Shown here piece after piece: positions 1 to 8,115 of a DNA stretch of 64,000 nt (position 1 is its first letter; the number at the start of each line of letters is the position of its first letter). The position numbers and the translations under genes are program-made. Under the pieces are notes generated by a model that saw only the letters and a list, made by a program, of their open reading frames with translations, was not told the origin of the DNA and ran no database searches. This stretch comes from Luteipulveratus flavus. Lineage in GTDB: Bacteria > Actinomycetota > Actinomycetes > Actinomycetales > Dermatophilaceae. The stretch is taken from the NCBI RefSeq assembly GCF_029080175.1, contig NZ_JARFJC010000008.1, one strand, 5' to 3'.

Positions 1-741
1 ACCTTCTGCGTGTACGCGATCGCGGCGAAGGCCCGGGCGGACCGGAAGAACGAGGGCTTCCGCTGGGGCCAGATCGGGACGGCGTCCCTGGTCTCGCTGG
101 CGCACGGCACCGGCGACGCCCAGAAGACGATGGGCGTGATCGCGCTCGCGCTGATCGCCCACGGCAGCCTCACCGCGCAGGGCATCGAGGACAACGGCCT
201 GCCGGTCTGGGTCATCTTCGCCTGTGCGCTGGCGATCGCCCTCGGCACCTACCTCGGCGGGTGGCGCATCATCCGTACGCTCGGCCGGGGCCTGGTCGAG
301 ATCGAGCCGCCCCAGGGCATGGCTGCGGAGGCGTCCTCGGCGGCGATCATCCTGACCTCCAGCCACTTCGGCATGGCCCTGTCGACCACGCACGTCGCGA
401 CCGGTTCGATCCTGGGCTCGGGCGTGGGCCGGCCGGGGGCGCAGGTGCGCTGGGGCGTGGCGATGCGGATGGCCACCGCGTGGCTGACGACGCTTCCGGC
501 CGCGGGCCTCGTCGGGGCCGCCTGCTACGGCGTCGCGCACCTGATCGGCGGGGTACCCGGGGCGATCGCGATCTTCGTCGTCCTGGTGGCGCTGTCCGCG
601 TACATGTACCTGCGCAGCCGGGCGCAGAAGGTCGACCACCGCAACGTGAACGACGAGTGGGAGCACGGCGAGCCGGGTCAGCTCGCCTCGAGTGCCGAGA
701 CGGACAGGCCGTCGGTCTCGGCGGGGAGGAACGGGCGATGA
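1..741 (+). CDS. pit: Inorganic phosphate transporter, Pit family (5' end outside window)
   Basis: The frame is open from base 1, so this is the C-terminal part of a longer gene. Pit proteins are low-affinity phosphate/metal-phosphate symporters in the cytoplasmic membrane. The visible 246 residues hold the second half-repeat: the family signature with SLAHGTGDAQK near residue 31, several hydrophobic segments, and the SSHFGMALSTTH stretch typical of the C-terminal Pit repeat. A short charged tail follows the last helix. The stop overlaps the next start by four bases (ATGA), so the three genes here are probably co-transcribed. The same trio order (pitA, small membrane protein, DUF3349) is known from M. 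tuberculosis Rv0545c-Rv0543c. The true start cannot be seen. Confidence 0.93.
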   Translation, partial: TFCVYAIAAKARADRKNEGFRWGQIGTASLVSLAHGTGDAQKTMGVIALALIAHGSLTAQGIEDNGLPVWVIFACALAIALGTYLGGWRIIRTLGRGLVEIEPPQGMAAEASSAAIILTSSHFGMALSTTHVATGSILGSGVGRPGAQVRWGVAMRMATAWLTTLPAAGLVGAACYGVAHLIGGVPGAIAIFVVLVALSAYMYLRSRAQKVDHRNVNDEWEHGEPGQLASSAETDRPSVSAGRNGR

Positions 742-1034
742 GTCTGGACTGGGGAGGGATGGCCGACTCGACGCTGCGGGTGCTCGTCGCGGGCCTGATC
801 TTCGGCGCGGGGCTGCCGGCGCTGTTCGCCGGTGGAGTACGACTGTGGAGTGACGGCAGCGGTGAGGTGTCGGCCGACGGCACCGTCGTCCGCCGCCGCA
901 ACCCGCTGCTCGTCGCGGCCGCGTACGTCGTGTTCGCCCTGATCGTGGTCGTGATCGCCCTCGCGGTGCTGTGGATCACCCGCAAGAGCCTGGACCACTA
1001 CTTCGGGTGGCAGCCGTTCGGGGACGCCAAGTGA
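738..1034 (+). CDS. Small membrane protein downstream of pit
   Basis: A 98-residue protein with two hydrophobic segments (about residues 10-30 and 54-78) separated by a short polar, basic loop. The ATG at 738 overlaps the pit stop (ATGA), and its own stop overlaps the next GTG (GTGA), so the gene sits inside a tightly coupled three-gene operon. The position corresponds to M. tuberculosis Rv0544c, an unnamed membrane protein next to pitA. Function is unknown; the conserved neighbourhood suggests a role connected with phosphate uptake, which is inference only. Confidence 0.85.
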   Translation: MSLDWGGMADSTLRVLVAGLIFGAGLPALFAGGVRLWSDGSGEVSADGTVVRRRNPLLVAAAYVVFALIVVVIALAVLWITRKSLDHYFGWQPFGDAK

Positions 1035-1699
1035 GCACCGGACCGCTGGGGACCGTGCTGGGCTGGTTGCGGGCGGGCTATCCCGACGGTGTGCCGCCCA
1101 AGGACTTCCACCCGCTGCTGGCCATCCTGACCCGTACGCTCCAGCCGCCCGAGGTCGAGCAGGTGCTCCACCAGCTCGACCACGACCACGGCGGGGCAGC
1201 GATCACCGACGAGCAGATCCTGGCCGCGATCGAGGACGTCAAGCAGGCGCCGCCCAGCGAGGACGACGTACGTGTGGTGGCCGCCCGGCTGGCCGCGGTC
1301 GGGTGGCCGCTGGCCAACGGCAGCACCCGCCTGAGCGGTTCGCCGCGTACGCCGGAGGAGGGGACCGGGGTGAGCGACATTCCGTCCACCGAGGACCGGC
1401 CCGCGGTGCTGCGTCGGGTGCAGGAGTGGCTGCGCGCGGGCTACCCCGAGGGCGTCCCGTCCAACGACTACGTGCCGCTGCTCGCGCTGCTGCGTCGCCG
1501 GCTGAGCGACGACGAGGTCAAGCAGATCTGCCGCGAGCTGATCGCGGCCGAGGGCGGCAGCAACGGGCCGCGCAGCCCGATCAGTGCTGTCGACGCCCAG
1601 GTGCTGATCACCAAGGTGACCCAGGAGATGCCGGCCGAGTCCGACATCAACCGGGTCCGTTCCCGGCTGGCGGCGAAGGGCTGGCCGCTGGAGGACTGA
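1031..1699 (+). CDS. Tandem DUF3349-family protein
   Basis: A 222-residue cytoplasmic protein made of two copies of the DUF3349 fold: residues 1-100 and about 122-222. Each copy starts with WLRAGYP(D/E)GVP and ends with R.RLAA.GWPL. Single-domain members such as M. tuberculosis Rv0543c are about 100 residues long and have no known function. The GTG at 1031 overlaps the previous stop. An in-frame GTG at 1370, just after the second linker, is preceded by a good Shine-Dalgarno run (GGAGGAGGGG at 1353-1362), so the second domain could also be translated alone. The protein looks like a fusion or duplication of the usual single-domain gene. Confidence 0.85.
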   Translation: MSTGPLGTVLGWLRAGYPDGVPPKDFHPLLAILTRTLQPPEVEQVLHQLDHDHGGAAITDEQILAAIEDVKQAPPSEDDVRVVAARLAAVGWPLANGSTRLSGSPRTPEEGTGVSDIPSTEDRPAVLRRVQEWLRAGYPEGVPSNDYVPLLALLRRRLSDDEVKQICRELIAAEGGSNGPRSPISAVDAQVLITKVTQEMPAESDINRVRSRLAAKGWPLED

Positions 1700-1715
1700 G
1701 CCGCCCGCACCGCGC

Positions 1716-1721
1716 TACTGT
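1716..1721 (+). promoter_or_regulatory. Probable -10 box for the CPBP protease gene
   Basis: TACTGT fits the actinobacterial TAnnnT -10 pattern and lies six bases before the GTG at 1728. Transcription would begin at or next to the start codon, giving a leaderless mRNA. Confidence 0.5.
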
Positions 1722-1727
1722 CGCCCC

Positions 1728-2456
1728 GTGCGGGGGAGAGCATTGCTGGGGTCCGTTGTCGTCATGCTGGCTCGCTTCGCGGTGATGGCCGCGGTCGCGT
1801 GGCTCGCCGGGTCGCTGGGGTGGTACGCCGGGCTGGTCGTCAACGCCGTGCTGTCGCTGATGGCGCTGGCGCTCGTGCACCGTCGCGGCCTGTGGGGCCG
1901 GCTCGGCGGGGTCCGGCCGCCGTCCCGGCTCGCGCTGCTGTGGCTGATCCCGTTCGGGCTCGACATCGCGCTGTGGGTCGTCCCGCACGGGCTGCAGGGC
2001 AAGGCACCCGGTTTCCTGCCGTGGGCCGCGACCCTGCTCCTGGTGGGGCTCAACGAGGAGCTGTTCGTCCGCGGCGTCGTGCTCGACCTGCTGGAGTCGG
2101 CGTACACCCGGGTGGCGGCCGTCGTGCTCAGCTCGTGCCTGTTCGGGCTGCAGCACCTGTCGAACCTCGTCCTGACCGATCGCGGGACGCTCGACGTCCT
2201 GGAGAACGTGCTGCTGAGCGGCGTGCACGGTCTGGCGTACGCAGCGTTCATGGTGCGCTTCCGGTGGATCTGGCCGCTCGTCGTGGTCCACGGGATCGCG
2301 GACTTCGTCAAGGTGCTTGCGGCCCGACCGCTGCCGGACGCGGCGATCGTCGCCGAGCACGTGGGACTGCTGGCGCTGGCGGTCGCGCTGCTCGTCACCG
2401 GGCGGCGGCGGGCGTCGGCGGACGATGACGACGCCGTCCCGGTCGCCGTCGCCTGA
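1728..2456 (+). CDS. CPBP family intramembrane metalloprotease
   Basis: A 242-residue polytopic membrane protein of the CAAX protease/bacteriocin-processing (CPBP, Abi) family. Motif 1, NEELFVRG, is the EExxxR catalytic pair near residue 105; motif 2, FGLQH, is the FxxxH motif near residue 137; motif 3, a histidine in VVVHGIAD, lies near residue 188. All expected metal and catalytic residues are therefore present. Six to eight hydrophobic segments span the length, and the tail is acidic. The substrate is unknown; members process membrane peptides or act in self-immunity. The GTG start lacks a Shine-Dalgarno sequence and follows a -10-like box, consistent with a leaderless transcript. Convergent with tRNA-Ala. 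Confidence 0.9.
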   Translation: MRGRALLGSVVVMLARFAVMAAVAWLAGSLGWYAGLVVNAVLSLMALALVHRRGLWGRLGGVRPPSRLALLWLIPFGLDIALWVVPHGLQGKAPGFLPWAATLLLVGLNEELFVRGVVLDLLESAYTRVAAVVLSSCLFGLQHLSNLVLTDRGTLDVLENVLLSGVHGLAYAAFMVRFRWIWPLVVVHGIADFVKVLAARPLPDAAIVAEHVGLLALAVALLVTGRRRASADDDDAVPVAVA

Positions 2457-2464
2457 GAACGAGA

Positions 2465-2498
2465 GAACCCCGCCGGACCGGATGGTCCGACAGGGTTC
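2465..2498. terminator. Bidirectional terminator hairpin
   Basis: Nested inverted repeats: outer GAACCC/GGGTTC (2465-2470, 2493-2498) and inner CGGACC/GGTCCG (2474-2479, 2484-2489) around a GGAT tetraloop. It lies between the 3' ends of the convergent protease gene and tRNA-Ala. There is no long T run, as is common in high-GC actinobacteria. Confidence 0.7.
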
Positions 2499-2505
2499 GT
2501 CGTGC

Positions 2506-2581
<76 letters not shown>

Positions 2582-2645
2582 AGAGCGGGAGCAACGATAA
2601 CACCGGTCTGCGCGCACCATGAAACCGAGGCCGCGGATACGTCGT

Positions 2646-2742
2646 GGTGGTCAGGAGGTGAGCCATGACTCACCTCCTGACCACCGGACGGTGGCGGTCG
2701 GCGACACGGCTCCGGCGACCGGCTCGGCGGCGTACTGCGTGA
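2646..2742 (+). promoter_or_regulatory. 17-bp hairpin overlapping the ribosome binding site of a 25-codon leader ORF
   Basis: A perfect 17-bp inverted repeat (2646-2662 and 2669-2685) with a six-base loop. It contains AGGAGGTGAGCCATG, a near-ideal Shine-Dalgarno plus ATG at 2665, so the ribosome site would be paired when the hairpin forms. The ATG opens a 25-codon frame ending at 2742, 12 bases before the PH-domain gene. The peptide is arginine-rich. The element may be an RNA switch or attenuator, or a dimeric operator. No protein evidence for the small peptide. Confidence 0.5.
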
Positions 2743-2754
2743 GAGGGTTCCGGC

Positions 2755-3237
2755 ATGGATCTGCGCGAGCCGGCGAACCGGGTGAGCCCGCGGGCGCGGG
2801 CGTACTGGGCGGTGGAGTCCGGCATCGGGTGGGTGGTCCTGATCGTGGTGCAGGTCGTCCTGCTCGTGGTGCTCGACGCCCGCCCGTGGTGGCAGTGGGG
2901 TCTGCTCGCGCTGACCGTCGTGCTCGCGCTGGTCGGCCTGCTGCTCGTGCCGGCGTGGCGCTACCGGGTGCACCGCTGGGAGGTCTCGCCGACGGCCGTC
3001 TACACCCAGCGCGGCTGGGTCACCCAGGAACGACGCATCGCCCCGATCACCCGGGTCCAGACCGTCGACACCGAGCGGGGGCCGCTCGCGCAGCTGTTCA
3101 AGCTCTCGACCGTGACCGTCACGACCGCATCCTCCGAGGGCGCGCTGAAGATCGAGTGCCTGGACCAGGACGTCGCCTCCCGGCTCGTCCAGGACCTCAC
3201 TGTCGTCACCGACCGCACCGAGGACGACGCGACGTGA
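2755..3237 (+). CDS. PH domain-containing membrane protein (YdbS-like, bPH2)
   Basis: A 160-residue protein with two N-terminal membrane segments (about residues 24-46 and 50-67) and a C-terminal bacterial PH-like (bPH2/DUF304) domain from about residue 75. The domain has the family pattern RYRVHRWEVSPTAVY...RGW, then RIAPITRVQTVDTERGPLAQ and a final beta segment. In Bacillus the YdbS/YdbT pair is linked to antimicrobial-peptide resistance at the membrane; that role is not shown here. Its stop overlaps the next GTG (GTGA), so the pair is translationally coupled. Start chosen at the first ATG after the leader hairpin. Confidence 0.85.
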   Translation: MDLREPANRVSPRARAYWAVESGIGWVVLIVVQVVLLVVLDARPWWQWGLLALTVVLALVGLLLVPAWRYRVHRWEVSPTAVYTQRGWVTQERRIAPITRVQTVDTERGPLAQLFKLSTVTVTTASSEGALKIECLDQDVASRLVQDLTVVTDRTEDDAT

Positions 3238-4778
3238 CCGAGCTCGAGGACGCCGTACGCCCGTCGCAGTGGCAGCGACTGAGTACGCGCATGCTCCTCG
3301 TGCACCCGGTCAAGGAGCTGCTGCGCTTCCTCCCGGCCGTGGTGGGCCTGCTGATCGCGGGGACGACGCGGGGCAACGGGCAGCAGTGGTGGTGGGGTCT
3401 GGTGGGAGCGGTCGTGCCGATCCTGCTGGGCATGCTGCGGTGGTACACCACGCGCTACCGGTTCACCGACGCCCAGGTGCAGCTGCGGCACGGGCTGATC
3501 AGCCGCACGACGCTGACCGCGCCGATGGATCGCGTCCGGACCGTCGACGTGACCGCGTCCCCGCTGCACCGCCTGCTCGGGCTCGCGGAGGTCCGGATCG
3601 GGACGGCGGCCGCGGCGGACGAGCATCAGCTCACACTGGACGGGCTCACCACCGAGCAGGCCGCGGCGCTGCGGCAGGACCTGCTGCACCGCCACCGCGA
3701 GCAGACCGTCGGCCCGGCCGTGGGCGCGAGGCCGGCCGGTGCGGCCCCGGCAGACCAGGCGGCGGCGTACGAGCCGAGGGCCGAGGAGGAGATCGTCCGG
3801 CTCGACCCGCGCTGGATCCGGTTCGCGCCGTTCGGCCCCAGCGGCGTCATCGCGGCGGCCGCCATCGTCGGTGTCGGGTTCCAGATCCTCAACGAGGCGG
3901 GGTTCGATCCGGACGAGAACTCCGCGGTGCAGGGCGGCCTCGACCAGGCTCAGCGCGTCGGTGTCTGGGTCGCGGTGCTGCTGCTCGCGATCGCCGCTCT
4001 CGTGCTCATCGTGCTGCTGTCGCTCGGCGGGTACGTCCTCCTCTACTGGGGGTTCCGGCTCACGCGGCACGCGGCGGGAGGCACCCTGCACGTCGCTCGT
4101 GGGTTGCTGACGACGCGCGCAACCACGTTGGAGGAGAGGCGGATTCGCGGCGTCGAGCTGCAGGAGCCGCTGCCGCTGCGGAGCGTGTCCGGTGCGCGGC
4201 TGACCGCGATCACGACCGGCCTCAAGGGACGCGACGAGGACAAGGCGCTCAGCTCGTTGCTCGTGCCGCCCGCGCCGGCCGCCGTGGCCAAGGGCGTTGC
4301 CGACCGGGTGCTGACGGCGGCGGGCACGCTGGCGGTGCCGCTGCGTCCGCACGGTCGTGCGGCGACCCGGCGCCGGTGGACGCGCGCGCTCGTCGGTGGG
4401 GTCGTCCTCGCCGTCGTCGTCGGCGGCATCGGCGCGCTCGTGCACCCGGTGCTGGTCGCGTTCGCGCTCGTCCCGCTGGTGGGCGCAGCGCTGCTGGCCG
4501 CCGACCGGGCGCGGGCGCTCGGGCACGCCCTCACCGACCGGTACCTCGTGTCCCGCTCCGGGAGCGTGCTGCGGGCGACGCACGTCCTGGAGCGCTCCGG
4601 CGTCATCGGGGTGACGGTGCGGCGGTCGTTCTTCCAGCGCCGGATGGGTGTCGCCACGCTCACCGTCGCGACGGCTGCCGGGCGGCAGCGCTACCACGTC
4701 GTCGACGTACGGCTGCAGGACTCGACCGACCTGGCGGCGGCCCTGCTGCCAGGCCACCTGGAGGCGTTCCGCCGGTGA
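3234..4778 (+). CDS. PH domain-containing membrane protein (YdbT-like, multiple bPH2 domains)
   Basis: A 514-residue partner of the preceding gene. Layout: membrane hairpin (about residues 28-65), PH-like domain 1 starting near YRFTDAQVQLRHGLISR, a linker, a second pair of membrane helices (about 200-275), PH-like domain 2 near RLTRHAAGGTLHVARGLL, a third membrane pair (about 380-425) and PH-like domain 3 near DRYLVSRSGSVLRATHVL. This three-unit arrangement is typical of YdbT-like proteins. It starts at GTG 3234, overlapping the upstream stop. The biochemical role is unknown; a membrane-associated stress or lipid-related function is inferred from family members only. Confidence 0.85.
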   Translation: MTELEDAVRPSQWQRLSTRMLLVHPVKELLRFLPAVVGLLIAGTTRGNGQQWWWGLVGAVVPILLGMLRWYTTRYRFTDAQVQLRHGLISRTTLTAPMDRVRTVDVTASPLHRLLGLAEVRIGTAAAADEHQLTLDGLTTEQAAALRQDLLHRHREQTVGPAVGARPAGAAPADQAAAYEPRAEEEIVRLDPRWIRFAPFGPSGVIAAAAIVGVGFQILNEAGFDPDENSAVQGGLDQAQRVGVWVAVLLLAIAALVLIVLLSLGGYVLLYWGFRLTRHAAGGTLHVARGLLTTRATTLEERRIRGVELQEPLPLRSVSGARLTAITTGLKGRDEDKALSSLLVPPAPAAVAKGVADRVLTAAGTLAVPLRPHGRAATRRRWTRALVGGVVLAVVVGGIGALVHPVLVAFALVPLVGAALLAADRARALGHALTDRYLVSRSGSVLRATHVLERSGVIGVTVRRSFFQRRMGVATLTVATAAGRQRYHVVDVRLQDSTDLAAALLPGHLEAFRR

Positions 4779-4844
4779 GCGCAGGGCCGCGGCGCGGGCG
4801 TCTCTCAGCGGAATAGTTGAATATGAAATGAGGTTCTTCGAGGC

Positions 4845-5861
4845 ATGAAGAACATCGGCTTCCTGTCGTTCGGGCACTGGACCCCGTCGCCGCACAGCGC
4901 CACGCAGTCCGCCTCGGACGCGCTGCTGCAGTCGATCGACCTCGCCGTCGCCGCCGAGGAGCTCGGCGCGGACGGTGCGTACTTCCGGATCCACCACTTC
5001 GCCCGCCAGCTCGCCTCGCCGTTCCCGCTGCTGGCCGCCGTCGGCGCGCGGACCAGCCGGATCGAGATCGGCACCGGCGTGATCGACATGCGCTACGAGA
5101 ACCCGCTGTACATGGCGGAGGACGCGGGCGCCGCCGACCTCATCTCCGGCGGGCGGCTGCAGCTCGGCATCAGCCGCGGATCGCCCGAGCAGGTGATCGA
5201 CGGGTTCCGGCACTTCGGGTACGAGCCTGAGGGCGGCGACCACGCCGGGATGGCCCGCGAGCACACGCGGCGGTTCCTGGAGGTCATCGGGGGTGAGGGC
5301 TTCGCCGAGCCGAACCCGCGGCCGATGTTCCCCAACCCGCCCGGCCTGCTGCGCGTCGAGCCGTACTCCGAGGGTCTGCGCGAGCGGATCTGGTGGGGCG
5401 CCGGCTCCCGGGCCACGGCCGAGTGGACCGCCGAGCAGGGCATGAACCTGATGAGCTCGACGCTGCTGACCGAGGACACCGGCGTGCCGTTCCACCAGCT
5501 GCAGGCCGAGCAGATCCAGCGCTTCCGCGACGCATGGACGGCCGCCGGGCACACGCGTACGCCGCGGGTGTCGGTGAGCCGCAGCGTCTTCCCGCTGGTG
5601 AGCGACATCGACCGCGCGTACTTCGGCCGCGAGTCCATGAGCCGCGACCAGGTCGGCCAGATCGACGGCGGCCTCGCCCGGTTCGGGAAGTCGTACGCCG
5701 ACGAGCCCGACCGCCTGGTGAAGGCGCTCGCCGAGGACGAGGCGGTCGCCGCGGCGGACACGCTGCTCCTGACCGTCCCGAACCAGCTGGGCGTCGACTA
5801 CAACGCGCACGTCATCGAGAGTGTGCTCAAGGACGTCGCTCCGGCGCTCGGCTGGCGCTGA
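4845..5861 (+). CDS. LLM-class flavin-dependent oxidoreductase (luciferase-like)
   Basis: A 338-residue luciferase-like monooxygenase with the TIM-barrel pattern of F420- or FMN-dependent enzymes: an N-terminal IGFLSFGHW strand, AEELGADGAYFRIHHFA near residue 40, the ARTSRIEIGTGV strand, and SGGRLQLGISRG near residue 103. Length fits the family. The substrate cannot be deduced. The ATG at 4845 follows GAGG. A short A+T-rich island (4813-4834) just upstream, unlike the surrounding DNA, probably contains the promoter and perhaps a repressor site. The gene stands alone. Confidence 0.88.
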   Translation: MKNIGFLSFGHWTPSPHSATQSASDALLQSIDLAVAAEELGADGAYFRIHHFARQLASPFPLLAAVGARTSRIEIGTGVIDMRYENPLYMAEDAGAADLISGGRLQLGISRGSPEQVIDGFRHFGYEPEGGDHAGMAREHTRRFLEVIGGEGFAEPNPRPMFPNPPGLLRVEPYSEGLRERIWWGAGSRATAEWTAEQGMNLMSSTLLTEDTGVPFHQLQAEQIQRFRDAWTAAGHTRTPRVSVSRSVFPLVSDIDRAYFGRESMSRDQVGQIDGGLARFGKSYADEPDRLVKALAEDEAVAAADTLLLTVPNQLGVDYNAHVIESVLKDVAPALGWR

Positions 5862-5933
5862 GCCGGTCCGCTCCTCCGTCGCGAATCTCGTCTGCTCGGC
5901 CCCGCATGGAGTGAACGCCGACCCGGGCTGCCG

Positions 5934-5939
5934 TACCGT
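5934..5939 (+). promoter_or_regulatory. Probable -10 box (TACCGT) of the small membrane protein gene
   Basis: TACCGT lies seven bases before the GTG at 5947, the spacing expected for a leaderless transcript. Confidence 0.4.
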
Positions 5940-5946
5940 ACGCAGC

Positions 5947-6141
5947 GTGAGTTCGCTGGGGCGAGGAGCCCTCCTGGCGGTCGTCCTGACCTGCGTCCTT
6001 CTTCTGTGCTACGCCGTGGATCGTGTGGTGGTCGGCGGGCTCGGCCTGCACGGTCTCAGCGCGTGGCTGGTCGACGTCGGGACGCTGGCTGCCGCTCTGC
6101 TGCTGGCGCTACGGCTGACGGTCGGCGCCCGCCGCCCGTGA
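5947..6141 (+). CDS. Small two-helix membrane protein, unknown function
   Basis: A 64-residue frame with two hydrophobic segments (about residues 8-28 and 38-58) separated by a short loop, and a basic C-terminus. The GTG start is placed by the -10-like box just upstream and by the hydrophobic pattern; the frame is open further upstream, but the residues there look like non-coding translation. I do not recognise the family. It stands alone between the monooxygenase gene and pmt. Confidence 0.5.
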   Translation: MSSLGRGALLAVVLTCVLLLCYAVDRVVVGGLGLHGLSAWLVDVGTLAAALLLALRLTVGARRP

Positions 6142-6183
6142 GGCATCCGACGGGCCGGAGACGACCTGGTCGACCTGCCTTCG

Positions 6184-6249
6184 CGATGTCCCTGTTCAGT
6201 GCAGATGACCCTGCACGTGCGGGGACATCTGCGCGGGAGAGGGACATCG
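6184..6249. repeat. Imperfect inverted repeat, probable terminator for pmt and the upstream gene
   Basis: Outer arms CGATGTCCCT (6184-6193) and AGGGACATCG (6240-6249) pair perfectly; inner arms CAGATG (6202-6207) and CATCTG (6226-6231) also pair. It sits between two convergent genes. The rest of 6142-6296 holds a 36-codon open frame from the ATG at 6186, which is likely incidental because it overlaps the hairpin. Confidence 0.45.
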
Positions 6250-6296
6250 TGGTCGGGCACCGCGTTCGGGCGGCCCGCAAGCTTGCCGGACGTTGA

Positions 6297-7967
6297 CTAG
6301 ACCCAGCTGCGGAACCACATGTGCAGGTCCCACTGGGAGTACGGGATCACCTGCGCGGTGTAGATCGGCCACCAGAACACGAAGAACGCGACCGCGAGCG
6401 CGACGTACCCGCCGACGACCGCCCGGCCGACCTTGCGCCGGTGCGGGCTGTCGGTCTCCTTACCGAGGACCAGGCCGGCGACGTACACCACGGCGAGCAC
6501 GACGTACGGCGCGAATGTCACCGCGTAGAAGGTGAAGATCGTGCGCTCCTGGTACATGAACCAGGGCAGCCAGCCGGCGGCGATGCCACCCAGGATGGCG
6601 GCGGCGCGCCAGTCGCGGCGCAGCAGCCACGCGAACAGCAGGACCGCCAGGGCGACCGTCGCGACCCACCAGATCGACACGTTGCCGAGCGAGGTGATCG
6701 CCTTGCTGCACGCGTCGACGTCGCAGCCCTGCTCCCCGCGCTTCGGGCCCTCGTAGAAGTACGACGTGGGCCGGGCCTGCACCATCCACGACCACGGGTT
6801 GGACATGTAGTCGTGCTTGGAGGTGATGCTGGCGGCCGACTCGTACATCTCGGAGTGGTACTTCCACAGCGAGCGCAGCGAGTCGGGCATCCACCCGAAC
6901 AGCGAGCTGTCCGCGGCGATCCCGTTGTCCTTGACCGCCGGGTTGCTCTGCGCCCAGGTGCGGTCGTAGCCGTCCTTGGACAGGAACCAGCCGGTCCACG
7001 TCGCGAGGTAGGTGCCGATCGCCAGGCCGACCATGATGACCGCGGCAGGGATCGCGTCCTTGAGGAACGTCGCGGACACCCACCGGCGGACCCCGACCGC
7101 GCGCCGGGCGCCGAGGTCCCACCACACCGACATGAGGCCGTACGCGACCAGGTAGAAGCCGACCGACCACTTGGTGCCCATGCCGAGCCCGAGGCAGATG
7201 CCGGCGACCCAGCGCCAGGGCCGCAGCCCGAGGTTCGGGCCGCCGAGCAGGCTGCGCCCGGCGAAGGTGCCCCCGTCGCGCATGGCGGCGACCTTGTCGG
7301 CGAGTCGGGCGCGCGCCTGGTCGCGGTCGGCGAGGATCGCGACGAACGTCGCCAGCGCCCAGAACATGACGATGCCGTCGAGGATGCCGACCCGGGAGTG
7401 GACGAACTCCATGCCCTCGACCGCCAGCAGGATCGAGGCGATCGTGGCGAGGTACGCCGAGCGGAACAGGTGCCACGCGGCGCGGCCGACCAGGTAGATC
7501 GCGATCGTGCCGAGCAGCGCGACGGCGAAGCGCCAGCCGAAGGAGTCGCCGATCCCGAACATCTTCTCGCCGAGACCGATCAGCCACTTGCCCAGCGGCG
7601 GGTGGACGACGAGGTCGGGCTCGGTGCCGTACGCGAGCCCGGGCGTGCCGTTGGTGAACAGCGCGTCCGGCGACTTCACGTCGCTCGGGACGCGGACCTC
7701 CTGGCCGTGCTGGATGAGGGACCAGCCCTGCTTGACGTAGTACGTCTCGTCGAAGACCAGCTGGTGCGGGCGGCCCAGGTCCCAGAACCGGAGCACGCCG
7801 CCGAGGACGGTGACGATCGCCGGGCCGAGCCACGCCCACAGCCGCTCCTGCGCGGTGCGCGGGCGGCCCAGCAGGCGGCGGCGCAGCATCGACCGGGTCG
7901 CGGAGACGCCGGGCTCGGGCGCCTGCGGGGTTGCCGTCTCGGCGCCGCGCAGCAGCGTGCTCGCCAC
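6297..7967 (-). CDS. pmt: Dolichyl-phosphate-mannose--protein mannosyltransferase (Pmt, GT39)
   Basis: A 556-residue polytopic membrane enzyme that transfers mannose from polyprenyl-phosphate-mannose to Ser/Thr of exported proteins. Family marks: the FDE motif with FDETYYVKQ near residue 72, HPPLGKWLIG near residue 123, SRVGILDGIVMFW near residue 190, GTKWSVGFY, and about ten membrane segments. Length matches M. tuberculosis Rv1002c. The GTG start at 7967 follows GGGAGGG at good spacing. It is divergent from rsmI, an arrangement conserved across actinobacteria. It acts in the cytoplasmic membrane with the catalytic loop outside. The substrates here are unknown. Confidence 0.95.
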   Translation of the reverse strand: MASTLLRGAETATPQAPEPGVSATRSMLRRRLLGRPRTAQERLWAWLGPAIVTVLGGVLRFWDLGRPHQLVFDETYYVKQGWSLIQHGQEVRVPSDVKSPDALFTNGTPGLAYGTEPDLVVHPPLGKWLIGLGEKMFGIGDSFGWRFAVALLGTIAIYLVGRAAWHLFRSAYLATIASILLAVEGMEFVHSRVGILDGIVMFWALATFVAILADRDQARARLADKVAAMRDGGTFAGRSLLGGPNLGLRPWRWVAGICLGLGMGTKWSVGFYLVAYGLMSVWWDLGARRAVGVRRWVSATFLKDAIPAAVIMVGLAIGTYLATWTGWFLSKDGYDRTWAQSNPAVKDNGIAADSSLFGWMPDSLRSLWKYHSEMYESAASITSKHDYMSNPWSWMVQARPTSYFYEGPKRGEQGCDVDACSKAITSLGNVSIWWVATVALAVLLFAWLLRRDWRAAAILGGIAAGWLPWFMYQERTIFTFYAVTFAPYVVLAVVYVAGLVLGKETDSPHRRKVGRAVVGGYVALAVAFFVFWWPIYTAQVIPYSQWDLHMWFRSWV

Positions 7968-8115
7968 AGACCCTCCCTGGCAGCTCTACGGTGGTGCCGT
8001 CCCGACACCCTGGGTGAGGTTAACCGAGAGACCTGTCCGGCGGTGCCCGGTCGGCCGCGGCGCGGTCCGGACGCTCGGCGTACGGACTCGGCGGGACGCG
8101 TGCCAGGCTGACGCC

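Noticed and set aside
4813..4834. MarR-type palindrome before the monooxygenase gene
   Set aside because: The AGTTGAATAT word looks like one half of a known operator type, but the second half does not match, so I only noted an A+T-rich island.
3000..5810. Very long open frame on the minus strand (over 900 codons)
   Set aside because: It is antisense to two well-supported genes and is a typical by-product of GC-rich codon usage; its translation is Arg/Gly/His-rich without domains.
6186..6296. 36-codon frame ending in an HTH-like stretch
   Set aside because: It lies inside an inverted repeat between convergent genes and lacks a clear start signal; noted only as a possible relic.
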